A stretch of 64,000 bases of DNA. Origin: Moringa oleifera (lineage: Eukaryota; Streptophyta; Magnoliopsida; Brassicales; Moringaceae). Location: the NCBI GenBank assembly GCA_021397835.1, contig JAJFZO010000566.1, positions 6,882,001 to 6,946,000 of the forward strand, written 5' to 3'. The position numbers were made by a program, and so were the translations under genes. The notes below the pieces were generated by a model. It did no database searches. It saw only the letters and a list, made by a program, of their open reading frames with translations, and was not told the DNA's origin. Shown one piece after another: positions 1 through 11,012 of the stretch (positions are counted from its first letter, which is position 1; each line of letters starts with the position of its first letter).

Positions 1-363
1 AAATCAACAAAAAGCATAAATTTAGCATGGAATGACCATAAAATCCTAAATTTTCATAACCAACAATGCATTTGTTAATATTCAATTTACTACAAATATT
101 GTAACTCTGAACATTTATATTTTACCAATAAAGGTATAAAATAATATTCAATAAAATAAAAAATGAAATTCGAAGAATAACATGAATTATTAATATGGTT
201 AATTGCTTATATCCTCCACAACTTCTTAGTACTTAACAACTATCTCAAAAAAATTCATGATGGTTCATTTCTCTCCGATATAAGCTCAATTAACTAAAAT
301 AAATAGAAAACGAGTTACATTTTGGTAAGAGAAAAACTACTTTAACCAATAAACCAAACTGAC

Positions 364-3300
364 CTCAAGTGCAGCATCTTTCATAAGTTCTCCAACTTCA
401 TGGTTCCTCCCTTCATGAACCTATAAAAAGAATATAGTTTAAGCAGACAAAAGTTAGCTCATAACACTAGACGAACTCATGTAGCTAATAAATGATGAAG
501 AAAACAACATATAAATGGGGAGCTGTCGACTAAAAGGTTTTGATGGTCTTATACATTCTTAGCATGATAAAAGTCTAGATTTTCTTATAAGGATAGAAAT
601 GAAAAGATAAAGGATTAGTAGGCTCATGAGGTTACAAATATGGACCCAATGGTCTAAAAGGTAAAAGAATGCACCTTTAGCTTGAATTTCACATCTAGTG
701 TTCTAGCTATACAATATACAATTTTCTATGAACAAAAAGTATCCACAACATAACAGAATGCAAAATCAATAATATGAATATAGAAAATGATCTCTTGAGC
801 ATAGAAAACTATTTAAATGGCTATCTACCCAGTCTCATTCTAGATACCATAAGATCTATGTGTGCCAGAAATTATTGCAACTAATCATAAAAAATCAATT
901 TATGAGATGATAAACTAAACTTAAAAGAAAGGGGACATTTACTTAGCATACCTCTTTTCCGAAAGTTCTATGGAAATATTGAAAAAACTTTGTTGTAATG
1001 TAAAACATCATTGTGCCAATATTTCAATAAATAGTTTATAAATTCAAAAGTTTCCTTCAAAAAGAAAATTAAAAGTTATTATTTTAGGTTTTAGAAATAT
1101 TCAAATTAGGCCAACGTTAAAATCACCTATAAAATAATTGGCGCTTTTTTAGACCATTATTAAATGTAAAAGGCATCTTCATAGTAATTCTCTATGATGT
1201 TGCATTGCATAGACTATGTGTGAAACTTTGTGATCCTACATGTTATTCTAGGCATATTTTGATCCTGCAATATAATAAAATTAAGAAACAAAGAAAAGTA
1301 GTTCTTATATTAGTTTCCAATGAAATAACACTTCGAAAAATTTAGAAACATGAATAGAAGTTAACATATTTCATCATTAAAACTTAAAACAATTACTCCA
1401 ATACATATTCCTAATATACATGAAAACCTCAATTTCATCGAAATGTGAACTAGACCATCATTTTGTAAACAAACATAATTGGTAGAACTAAATATGAAAA
1501 GCAAAGGTTACTTAAGTAGGAGAGAAAAATCCAGTTCAAGATAAAGGCAACTTCAGCATTATCGTTAATAACATAGAAAAATAAAATTGAAAGCATGATA
1601 GAAAGAATGAATTGTGACAGGTGTAAAGAAATTTAACTAAATATGAAAAAATAACATATACCATAACACGCATGCGAGGTCTTGGTATATTAAGCTAATG
1701 AGGCAATAACTCCACAAAATCTATAAAGCAGTGGTTGCCCTCTACGATTGTTCCTTCACAGATGGCAACTATATGTCGCTTATTTACAATTCCATCAATC
1801 GTTCCAATATATCTACCACATCACAATGTTAAAGCATAGATCATCAACAAAGACACTAAACCAGCTTCAAATATCATCATAATAGATGATAAGAATGAAT
1901 AAAGAAAATTATCGATAATATTCCAATGAATGAAAAAAAAAAAACAAGTAAAATTCGAAGTTGTAAGTTATAACATAGTAGGTAGCTAAAAATCTAACTC
2001 ATTGTATCCAGCAAGTTTTAGCAATAAATCTATTGGTGTTTCCCATCTATTAAACCATCAAAATAAAACTAAAAGATAATAATTCCTCAACCATTTCTTT
2101 GGAAAATATTACTGAGTTTATTGTTGGATGAAAATATAAAAACCATTCTTTTTGGATGGTCAAACACAACAAGTTACAAACAAATAACAAAACATGGGAA
2201 ACCTTGCTAATTCTGTATGTTAAAGGAAGGATGTGAAAGTTTTGAGCAAAATCTCTTGAAAAGAAATAAGAAAAAGAAAAATAGCAAGAAACATAGTAAG
2301 ATAAACCTCTTTAGCATCAAATTTACATCTATAAGCAATGTATGATTACATATGCAGCAATATGCCTACCATCATTAGTCACAATAATTAAACCACTTTG
2401 TGGTGACATAAAGGTGACCAACAGTAAATAGTCCTGGTTTGGGTATTCCTAGATTTCTTTTGCCTAATTTGCAAAAATGAAGATATCAAAAAATGATTTA
2501 ATATAAGTATCTTCACATTAACCGTGGCTTCCTTTTCATTTTAGGCAGGTAAATTAATAAGTAGGAAATAACCATGTTAACATACCATCTCTTCAAACAA
2601 TCCTCAAACAAACTCAACATAGATTTAAACTCTTTCTCACCAAATGAGAAGATATTGCCATAATATAATAGTATCAATGTCTCTATAAGGTCAAATAGGA
2701 AAATAACCTTTAAAAGTTACTAAAAATCTCTAGTAGGTTAGAATAAACCATTTTGGCTTGTTCAAAGCAAGATACACCTTTGGGGGCAATCTCTTTGGGA
2801 GATGGTTACAACTTGAGTCTGTATATCGTGCCAATAAATAAAGCTTATAAACTTAGGAAGTGTATGTCTCCTATTCAGAGAAGCAGTAAGTAAGATTTAA
2901 TAGGAAAAAAACAATCTTTAATAAAATAAAGGACAATAATTTTCCAAGAAAACTAAGAGTTGACTTGGGGAGTATTGCATACAGAGCCATTAATAGTGAC
3001 CTTGCCATTAAAAATAAGCACTTCACTTCGCTACTCCTTTTTGATGCCACTGATAATACCATAACCATATAATTAGTAGACCTTTTAGACCATTACTACA
3101 AGAAACCATTAACAAAAACTCAATATAAACTTCTTTGCAAGCAATAAGTAATAATACAAATTGAATGACGTATACACATAAATATCAACATGAACATATA
3201 GAATTCTGAGGGTAAATAGAGTTACAATGTGCATTACCTCTAATAGTAGCTAGGACCTCATTATTGAAGCTCTTGGGAGGCTCTCTAAAGTTTTGATCAT

Positions 3301-3736
3301 AAAACCTCCGCGCTGCCTTGGACAACTTTGGCTTTATAAAAGCATGCTTAATTTTTTTCTTTATTTCATTCTTTTTTCTATTACCTAACTTGGCATGAGC
3401 AAGCGCATGGATAAAACGCACAAGAGGGTAGGCCTAGAGCTTGAGGTTCCTATCCTTATCATGCATAATCCACATAATGAAAACCTACTGCCCACCACTA
3501 ATACCATCAATAAAAGCCACCTCTTTTTCTTGTTCTTTTACATCCTCTAGTCCTTTTGGGTTTTTTGGTGTAGGTTTTGATGTTGCAAATGAGATGTCGA
3601 ATTCTAGAGGAAGGAAGAAAAAGAGATAAAGCATCTGACGAGAATGAGAGTATGAATAGGATAGAAGAGTAGATAGAGAGTAAGTATTTTTCTCCTAAGG
3701 AGTGAAGAAGAAACTGATAGTGTAGTTGTAGCAAAT
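364..3736 (-). pseudogene. Pseudogene of a plastid RsuA-family pseudouridine synthase (SVR1-like), nine exons
   Basis: The intact family converts uridine to pseudouridine in chloroplast rRNA; the Arabidopsis member is SVR1. Minus-strand exons, approximate: 3238-3736 (N-terminal region, includes FATSKPTPKNPKGLEDV and KLSKAARRFYDQNFREPP), 2965-3100 (S4 RNA-binding domain, VASKRSSE then LIFNGKVTINGSVCNTPQ after a frameshift), 2738-2830 (LPKRLPPKVYLALNKPK), 2586-2655 (SFGEKEFKSMLSLFEDC), 2370-2463 (IPKPGLFTVGHLYVTTK then GLIIVTNDG after a frameshift), 2203-2254, 1662-1812 (YIGTIDGIVNKRH, VELLP), 364-420 (VHEGRNHEVGELM). GT/AG borders survive at several exons. The catalytic motif GRLDxxTxGL reads GHLYVTTKW, so the catalytic Asp is Tyr. 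Frameshifts, stops and a probable lost start codon (ATT) make it non-functional. The last exon, carrying the C-terminus, would lie off the left edge. The match comes from memory of the family; confidence is high because eight successive segments align in order. Confidence 0.86.
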
Positions 3737-4182
3737 GGACGCTATACTTGGGGATTCTTTGTTTTTTTTTTTTTTTTATGGATAAGAAAAATGAATGGGG
3801 GGTTATTGACCTGGTCTTAGTTTTGTGAAGTAAGAGCTGTAACTCTTGTGACCTAGCCTAGATAATTAAATAACGAGTACATGAACCCATTGGTCACTCG
3901 AATAGAATAAGAACTAAATGAATTTGGGTCTAATTTTGGCAAGTAAAATTTTCGATAATAACCCAAAAACCATCTATGAGTCAACCTTCCATTAGAAATA
4001 TATTCTAATTGATAAATTTAGGAAAAATAACTTGATGATTTAGCTTACTTTAAAATGAAAATAAAATAGTTTACAATATCATAAAATGTTTCATATTTTC
4101 AATAGAGGAAAAAACTAGTAAGATAAAAGTACTTGCTCATAGAATATCACTTAGTTTAGATGTGGCATATTAAAACAAATAA

Positions 4183-4256
4183 ACATAACACATAACGGGA
4201 AGTGAGGTAATAATCCATACACATAACACATAGAAGGAAGTGAGGTAATAATCCAT
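4183..4256. repeat. Two-copy tandem duplication of 36-38 bp
   Basis: The unit runs from ACATAACACATA through GAAGTGAGGTAATAATCCAT at 4183-4218 and recurs at 4219-4256 with a 2-bp insertion and a few substitutions. It looks like a recent slippage or unequal-exchange product in non-coding DNA. Confidence 0.8.
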
Positions 4257-4668
4257 TACATGTCACAGCATTAATATGTATTAATATAGTATGTTCAGCT
4301 ATTACTTACAAGTAGATTAGAATATTCATAAGGAATATGATTTTAATTCAAAGAGAAATACGTAATAAGAATGCATATATTTACTTTTCATGTATGAAAA
4401 CTACTCAAACCAATAAATCATTAAACAAGTAAAAACTACTAATAAATCATCAAGCAAGAGAGAACAACTAAAAAAATTCTTAAAATCTAAAAACAAAGCA
4501 AGAGAAACCAACTTGGGTTATGGTAGCCAATTTTTTCACTTCCCAAAGCCTTTGGAATAGTTGTAACTTGTAAAGTCCAAATAGATGTATAGTTTTAGGA
4601 CCCATGGGCTAAGTAGCATTTAAATCGATAAGTCTCTTGCCTGTTTTAATTTGAATAGTATGTAATCC

Positions 4669-5041
4669 CAACAATAGTCCATCTTCAAGATCAACCCATC
4701 ACACTGCTCACACATGACCAAGCCCCAATAAACCTAATTTTGAAAAGGCAACTAGATATAGATCATTCTCATCATCATCCACATGGGGTGCAAGATCTAA
4801 CTAGATTGATCCATAGCCACACCCACACGTGCAATCATGGTTGATTATTAGGGGTTTTACTACAATAGTATCACCTTGCATATGCCAACGATCGCCTTAA
4901 ATAGGTCATTAACGAGCATGCAATAATTCAATCAATCATTGGCCTTGCATATGAAATCATTGATGTTTGGTAAGATCTATATAATCAACAATCCATCTTC
5001 AACATCAGTCCATCACGCTGTTCACAGATGACCAAGCCTGA
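4669..5041. repeat. Direct repeat pair, ~55 bp, about 320 bp apart
   Basis: The sequence at about 4669-4725 (containing CCATCTTCAAGATCAACCCA and ACATGACCAAGCC) recurs at about 4988-5037 with substitutions and a small deletion. It lies just downstream, in transcription sense, of the methyltransferase pseudogene. It may be a duplicated 3' flank or a small unclassified repeat. Confidence 0.6.
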
Positions 5042-5089
5042 GTTATGTAATTCTGATTGAACAATATGTCTTCAAGCTTATTAGTCTTT

Positions 5090-6415
5090 GTTCTACTTGT
5101 CAAAAGAGTTTTTAGTAGCCGAGCTTGGAAATCTCATCCAAATACAGCTTCATACAATCCTTTTTGCTAAAGAAATGATTAAACCGAAACAATCTATTGG
5201 GTCGAAGAACATGATCCCAAGCAAATAGGACAACTGTAAAAATTCCATGGCAATCTATCCATCCAAGTATGGATGATATCAAGAGTCTTATCAAAGAATG
5301 GCAGCCTAGTTTTGATTGATAAGTAAAGAGGCAGGAGACCCTTAAAGCAATCACCTTATTAAAAGTTGCCCCTAACTTTAAGGTAGCTGAGGCAATTATG
5401 ACATTCTTCTCCCTCATGATTGCTGCAAATTTCTAATTGTGTGGCTAAAATCCAACCTTACGCAAATCTTTTCTAATTTCAATGCTAGAACTTCATCAAT
5501 GGTGAATTTAGCAAAAGTTACTTGTTTCCTTGGATTTTCCATCCTCGTTTTAAAAGATTGAAATAATCTGAACATTTGACAAAGCCTCTTTTGTCAATTG
5601 TTTCCTTGGAAACAATATAGTCTTAGTCTTTGCACTTGTAATGGTTCTATAAGATATAAGCATAACTAAGTTGAGTCCACAGAGACTTGTTCAAAAGAAG
5701 TGGCTTATTATAATGTGGAGATGTTCTTGAGAGGTATTTTCTTGTTAGCAATGGGCAATAAGCACTGGCCATAAGTTTTTAAGCTATGTCCTAGCCATTT
5801 GGGCACACGTCATAGATCTTATGATTCATGAAATAGTTTATGTATGAGGCTATATGAGTGCAAGCTTGCCCAATAAATGCAATTATTACTTCAATACTAG
5901 GGATGTTCTTGTTCCATTCAAGTCTATTTAGTTTAGGTGAAGTTTAATTGTAAATCTCAACTGAACTATAAGCCTTTGGATTCATTGATGCTTCTTCATC
6001 TTCACTTTGTTTAGGTTTACTTAAATCTTAATCAATATTGCTTATTTTATAACTGATAATGGGAGCACTGCCATGAACACTTGATAGTCCTTTTGCAAGC
6101 TTATTTAGTGCTATTGCAACACGAATAACTTGATTATAAAACTTATTTAATACTTTAGATTTTGAACTTTCATTATATATTTGTTCTAGCAAGACACCTA
6201 GTTGGGTTTTTATTTTGGAGATTGGTCATGAAGAGAATAAAGTAAAATAGCTTGAACATAAGGAAAATTGATGGTAGAAGTGGTTGTGGAGGTAAAGATT
6301 ATATGAGGATAAGAGATATAAGCACTAAAGCTCACAATTGTTATTAGACTGACCATGGGAAGAGGACATAACATTACAAGACTAAAGCTCCCACAAAGGA
6401 ATTTTCAATGGCTTC
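5090..6415 (-). pseudogene. Pseudogene of a plant SAM-dependent methyltransferase (At1g29790-like family)
   Basis: The intact family is a plant-specific, single-pass membrane-anchored protein with a C-terminal class I methyltransferase domain; its substrate is not well known. Read on the minus strand across several frames: a possible N-terminal hydrophobic anchor near 6360-6290 (MVSLITIVSF), a helical stretch near 6225-6070 (QLGVLLEQIYNESSKSK, ALNKLAKGLSS), the family's Cys-rich linker near 5880-5580 (KIYDVCPNG, NKSLWTQLSY, YKCKD, GFVKCSDYFNL), a fold start near 5520-5430 (TFAKFTIDEVLALKLEKICV), and a C-terminal part at 5417-5112 (MREKNVIIASATLKLGATFN, WDHVLRPNRLFRFNHFF, LDEISKLGY). The glycine-rich SAM loop is corrupted (VRLDFSHTIRNLQQ in place of a GGG loop). 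At least three frameshifts and several stops occur and no intron is evident. Assignment rests on the ordered series of matches. Confidence 0.75.
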
Positions 6416-8623
6416 AAGGCTCTGACTCTGCATTTTTTACTGTCACTAGTTATGCATTCATATTAGATCTTGTAGTTGTTATCTTTATCTTAGGAACAGA
6501 TTCTTTTGTTGCAAGTTAACTAGGTTTTTATCTTCCTTATGAGCTTAAATTAGGCATTTGTTGCAAAATTTTGACCGTAATGTTTCCTAATCTCTACGAA
6601 ATTGATAATGATTGCTTTCATAAATTAGGTAATATGATCATATTTACTTGGATCTGGACCTTAATGCAGCAAAACCAATCCTTTGGGTGGCAATTAGTAT
6701 TTCACATTTTTCATTTTGACTCAACATCTTGTTAAAGGAAAAATTAAGAATCAAAATTTTGGGAGCTAATACTTGTCATCTTGTTAAAGGAGTATAAGAG
6801 TACATTATCTAGATAATGGTGTTATTATTCATCTTCCACCACAATAGGCTCAAGTCAAAATTAAATGTCTAAGGAAAAGTATTTCAACAATGGCAATTAG
6901 GTGCAAAACAAATAAGACTGACTTTTTTATGTTCCAATAGGAGTCCTATGCCCCACCTTAGCCCCCTAAAAATAAGGAGCTTAACTAAAGCATTATACAA
7001 AGAAGAAATGCACTTTAGCAAGCATGTATACACACATATAGCAAGTAACAAACTAAAGATGTAAAAAAATTTCATGAATAAATTATCTAATTCATTTAAC
7101 AAGTGATAACAACATGATTTATGACCTTTATAGATTCATCTAACAAAATTTAATCCAGTAGAAGAATATTCAACATTTTGATGGGTAAGTTTAAATTGTT
7201 GGCTAAGTAAGAATATACATAATTCTAGGCTACCTATTCTTTTTAATCACAAATGTGTGATGCCATAACTAAGGAATATTAATAGAATTAATTTTTTATT
7301 TTATTGTGTCTTTTCACAAAAATGTTAAACACAAAAGTAACAACAATTCAACACAAAACTATAAAATAAAGCTGCAAACTGCATCCAAAGCTTTCCACAA
7401 GTAATACATATAGCAAAAGAATACAAGGTAAGATTATAAAGCTATGCAATTCTGATCTAGATTGCAATCCTTTTTGTAAAAGGAGTACACAAAATTGTAA
7501 AGTAAAACAAATACACAAAACTTGTGAGTACATAACGTGGTTTCCCAAACAAATGCTCCTTATCTTTATTAATTGAACCACACCAAGAATAGCCTCATTA
7601 GGTCAAGGAAAACTCTACATTGTATGAAGGGGTTTTCTAAATATGTAGTTATCATGGTCCCATAACCAAATTGTACAATTTCAAGCCTATCTAGTGGTAC
7701 ACTACCTCAAACCAGTTAAAAAAATGTGTCAAGCATGGGAAACCATGGCACAGGTAGGGTGCATTCTCAATAGCCTACTTTCACCCTCTAGTGTATAGAA
7801 TATGAGCTTTAGTGGTCCATAATCAAGATTGAAGATAACTTTCTCCAAGTATTGAACTTTTATCAAAATTGATGTATATGAATATCATTGTACATGCATA
7901 TATACATTAAACAAGGGCTTCCATGTACTCTTTTTTTATAAGTTCATATGCTAATAACAGTACTCATCTTAATAGTGAAACATTCAACTGTAACACCAAC
8001 TGCTGGTGATGGCACATTAGTTCCAACTTCAGTACCATCAGATTCTTCATTGCCATGCTCCTTTAGGAACTACAATGAGCTTGAGAAAGAGGAAACAAGT
8101 TTAATTGCTTGGTGCAGCTACAATCATTCTTTGTTTTTGTCCTCAGCTGAAATTGACATAATGTTAAAGCGCAATGTGTTATGCCAGACCCATCAGTTGG
8201 CACTTCACATCAAATAAATTTAATAAAATAATAAATTAAGGCAATGAATCCCCTTTACTACTCATGGATAGGGCACCTGATTCATTTTTTCAAAGAGAAA
8301 AAAAATAGAAAAACCAAATCCAAATTCTTAATGCACAATTGGAAACATGTCGAGTTTACAACAAGGAAAAAATTAAAAATTAATCTCCCAAAATTTTCAA
8401 AAGAAACATAAAAACAAAAAAATTCCAAAAGTAATCATATATTTACATCAGTAAAAAATTGCGTATTTGAAATTCCAAAACTTAACACTAAGCCAAGAAT
8501 AAAGTTGACCAATTTTTAACTTGAAGCAAATTGCACATTTGCATAATTCTAAACTATAGGTGAACATGCAAGGATTGATTGCATATTCATCATTGTATAG
8601 AAGTTGGAAATGATTGTATAATA
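6416..8623. other. AT-rich intergenic stretch, no recognised gene
   Basis: This is the left flank of the Tat-type retrotransposon. No family was recognised on either strand. A plus-strand reading frame at 7948-8217 is open for 89 codons (contains GDGTLVPTSVPSDSSLP and SSAEIDIML) and is the least unlikely coding remnant here. It has no recognised domain and no supporting neighbour, so I do not call it a gene. Confidence 0.5.
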
Positions 8624-8628
8624 CTATA
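8624..8628. repeat. Left target-site duplication CTATA
   Basis: The five bases CTATA precede the TG that opens the left LTR, and CTATA follows the CA that closes the right LTR (19088-19092). A perfect 5-bp duplication is the integration footprint of an LTR retrotransposon and fixes both borders to the base. Confidence 0.93.
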
Positions 8629-10509
8629 TGTCACAACTTATCTCCTGCTGGGGTTGAATTCTTGAATTGGCTTAAAAAATATGTAATATTTCTTGTGATT
8701 TTTTTCGAAAAGATTTAAGAAAATAAAAATAAAGAGAGCCGCCACCAATCCTTTTTATGGTGTGATGAGACACCAAATTCATTTTTTTCAAAAAATAAAT
8801 AAGGCAACATTGGTCTTTCAAAAGTAAGAATATGGGTTTGGAGTCGATTACGCATGGGAAAGGATTAGCACCCCCAAGGCGCCCTAAAAATTGTACCAAT
8901 TGATCATGGTTATTTATTGATTTTGAAATTCATTTGATTCTTAAAATTGATTCCTAAAAATGTGTTTGAAAAGAAATGTACATGATATAAAAACAAGTGA
9001 AATTTTAATGTTTTGGAAAATATAAAGGTTTAACTCTTGTTTTACCTTTAATTCTTGAAATCATTTTATGAAAGAAGATGTAAACATTTCGCCCTCGCTT
9101 AACCTCTAATCTTAAAATATTTTTTTATAATGGAGAATACAGAGGTCTCACTCTTGTTCAACCTCTTAATCCTCAAAATATTTTTTGTTCTAATTTATGT
9201 GAATTCAATGACATCTTGATGGACACACATAGCCACATTATGCAGAATATATAAATAATTTTGAAGTCTCATGACCCTAACACAAGCAAATAATTAATAT
9301 TTGATATTTTAAATATATGCCTTAAATTCAACTTTTATAATTCCATTAACTGAAAATAAAAATGAATTGAGGATCATATACACAAAATAGTTTAAAGAAT
9401 ACAAAGATTTTTCTCTTAGATTTTTTTATAAATATATTTTTAAATATGAAAATCCTGTTTTAAAATCTTCTCACATTTTTCAAAAAAAATATTAGCGAGT
9501 ATGAAAATCTCTCTTGAGATTATTTAATGTTTCTTAAAAATAGCAATAACTATTTTAAGAATTAATTTTATATTAAGGAATATGAAAACTTCTCTCTTAA
9601 GATTTTTCATACTCCTCAATACTTGAAACACTTATCTTTTACAATAAGTTTTTAATTATTAGGAAATATGAAAACCTCTCTCTTGAGATTTTTTTCATAT
9701 TTTTCAAAATATTAAGTAGTTTTTTATATTAAAATATAAAAATGTCCTTTTGAGTTTTTTTTTATATCCCTTAGAAACTGGAAATATACATTTTTATTTA
9801 TTTTTACTTTTAATAAAAGTAATTCTTACGCAAGAAATATGAGAATCTGTCTCTTGACATTTTTTTTTGCACTTCTCAAAAGCTTAAAACATAAATTATT
9901 ATTTTTAAAATAATTTTTTTTGAAACAACTCTCTTGAATGATTCTGTACTCTCAAAAATTTAAAGTATTTTTTATTTTAATTTTTTTAAAAAATTAAAAC
10001 AACATCAAAGCGATTTCATTTTTTTTTTTTTTTGGAAACATAGTTAAAACTAAGTAAAATAATAAAAATAAAACTTAATTTACTTAATTATATTACGAAT
10101 AATCTAAATTTATGATTTTAAAACAGCTTTAATATCTTAAAGTTATCTATCTTTCCTTTTTTTTTCTCCCTTTTATTTTTTTCTTTTTTGTTCTTTCAAG
10201 CAAATTTCATGTCTTCAACATGAAAGCATATACTACCTCCGTAACCACTTTTTTTTATTTTCTTTTTTTAGTTTACATATCACATCCCATCCATTTCCTA
10301 TGAAATTACATTTTTTTGCTCATTACTTTTACACATAATCCATTTTCTTAATTGATTTTTCGTGCATTCAACATGAAAATATAGAAAACATTACGTGTAT
10401 TTGTAAATAAAGGAATATAAGTACATCATTGATATACAAGGTAAGTAAAAATGCATGTGAGAATAACATGAAGATAAGTAAAAAGATACATGTGTGCAAG
10501 AGGTATAAA

Positions 10510-10510
<1 letters not shown>

Positions 10511-10536
<26 letters not shown>
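10511..10536. repeat. TA dinucleotide microsatellite inside the left LTR
   Basis: An uninterrupted (TA)13 run. The matching place in the other LTR (about 18679-18700) has only a short TA run followed by a few ATA triplets, so this tract expanded after insertion. Confidence 0.9.
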
Positions 10537-10543
<7 letters not shown>

Positions 10544-10812
10544 GTAATAACAATTGAGTAAATAAATGAAAGGAAATATTCATAAAAAAAAGTAATGATA
10601 AAATTACAAAAAACAGTTGCCTTATTCTTCAAGGGGAAGTAATATTTAAAAATTTATCCTCCAAATGTCTCCTTATTAAAGAAAATCTCTATAACTCTTT
10701 TTACACTACTATGTTCCCCTTTTATAACTTTCTTTTAATATTCTCCAAACTCTCAAAATTTCTTAACATTCTCTCCTTCACACTCCCTTTCCAAAAATCC
10801 CCCCCATAACCA

Positions 10813-10848
10813 CTTGGCCAAGGTGGGTATTTATAAACCTTGGCCAAG
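10813..10848 (-). promoter_or_regulatory. LTR core promoter: TATA box between two CTTGGCCAAG palindromes (left LTR)
   Basis: CTTGGCCAAG at 10813-10822 and again at 10839-10848 flank TATTTATAAA at 10828-10837. In element sense this reads as a TTTATAAATA box set between two 10-bp perfect palindromes. The same block occurs in the right LTR at 18959-18994. The TATA assignment is inference from sequence and position. Confidence 0.6.
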
Positions 10849-10859
10849 CTTCCATTAAT

Positions 10860-10975
10860 GCAGCAATAGGTAGCATTGTAGCATTGCAGAATTAGTAGCA
10901 TTGCAGAATTAGTAACATTGCAGCATTGGCAATATTGTAGAATTGGCAGCATTGCAGGATTGGCAACATTATAGT
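10860..10975. repeat. GCAGCATT-type short tandem repeats next to the LTR promoter (left LTR)
   Basis: Seven or so degenerate copies of a 15-18 bp motif built from GTAGCATTGCAGAATTA / GCAGCATTGGCAATATT. In element sense they lie upstream of the TATA block, in U3, where retrotransposon enhancer repeats usually sit. The right LTR has a clearly shorter version at 19010-19072. Confidence 0.75.
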
Positions 10976-10999
10976 ATTATTGCAAAATGGGTGCCTATA

Positions 11000-11012
11000 G
11001 CTGCCCCTCTTT
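11000..11012 (-). promoter_or_regulatory. Polypurine tract of the Tat-type element
   Basis: In element sense the bases just before the 3' LTR read AAGAGGGGCAGC, the expected purine-rich primer for plus-strand DNA synthesis. It directly abuts the LTR border at 10999. Confidence 0.8.

Larger units (their letters stand above)
3737..5089. other. Gene-poor AT-rich spacer between two pseudogenes
   Basis: No coding sequence is recognised here. It holds a poly-T run near 3763-3777, a short tandem duplication at 4183-4256 and a pair of ~55-bp direct repeats near 4669 and 4988, listed separately. The rest is AT-rich and unassigned. Confidence 0.6.
8629..10999 (-). repeat. 3' LTR (left copy) of the Tat-type element
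   Basis: 2371 bp, starting TGTCACAACTTA and ending GGGTGCCTATA. It aligns along its length with 16821-19087. Both copies share the block GCCACCAAT..TTTTTATGGTGTGAT near the left end, a long AT-rich middle with repeated 'tctctcttgagattttt'-like segments, and the CTTGGCCAAG promoter block near the right end. It carries a TA microsatellite at 10511-10536 that is shorter and interrupted in the other copy. Confidence 0.93.

Noticed and set aside
2380..2420. Similarity of LIIVTNDG to the Sm-like protein LSm8
   Set aside because: Neighbouring exons in order match RsuA-type pseudouridine synthases, whose family motif also contains GLIIVTNDG. LSm8 explains only this one segment.
7948..8217. 89-codon plus-strand open frame as a gene
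   Set aside because: It is open and not obviously low-complexity, but no domain or neighbour supports it. Noted only within the intergenic entry.
10426..10632. Small open frames across the TA microsatellite of the left LTR (runs of Tyr-Ile)
   Set aside because: They are translations of a (TA)n tract inside an LTR and are absent from the matching LTR.
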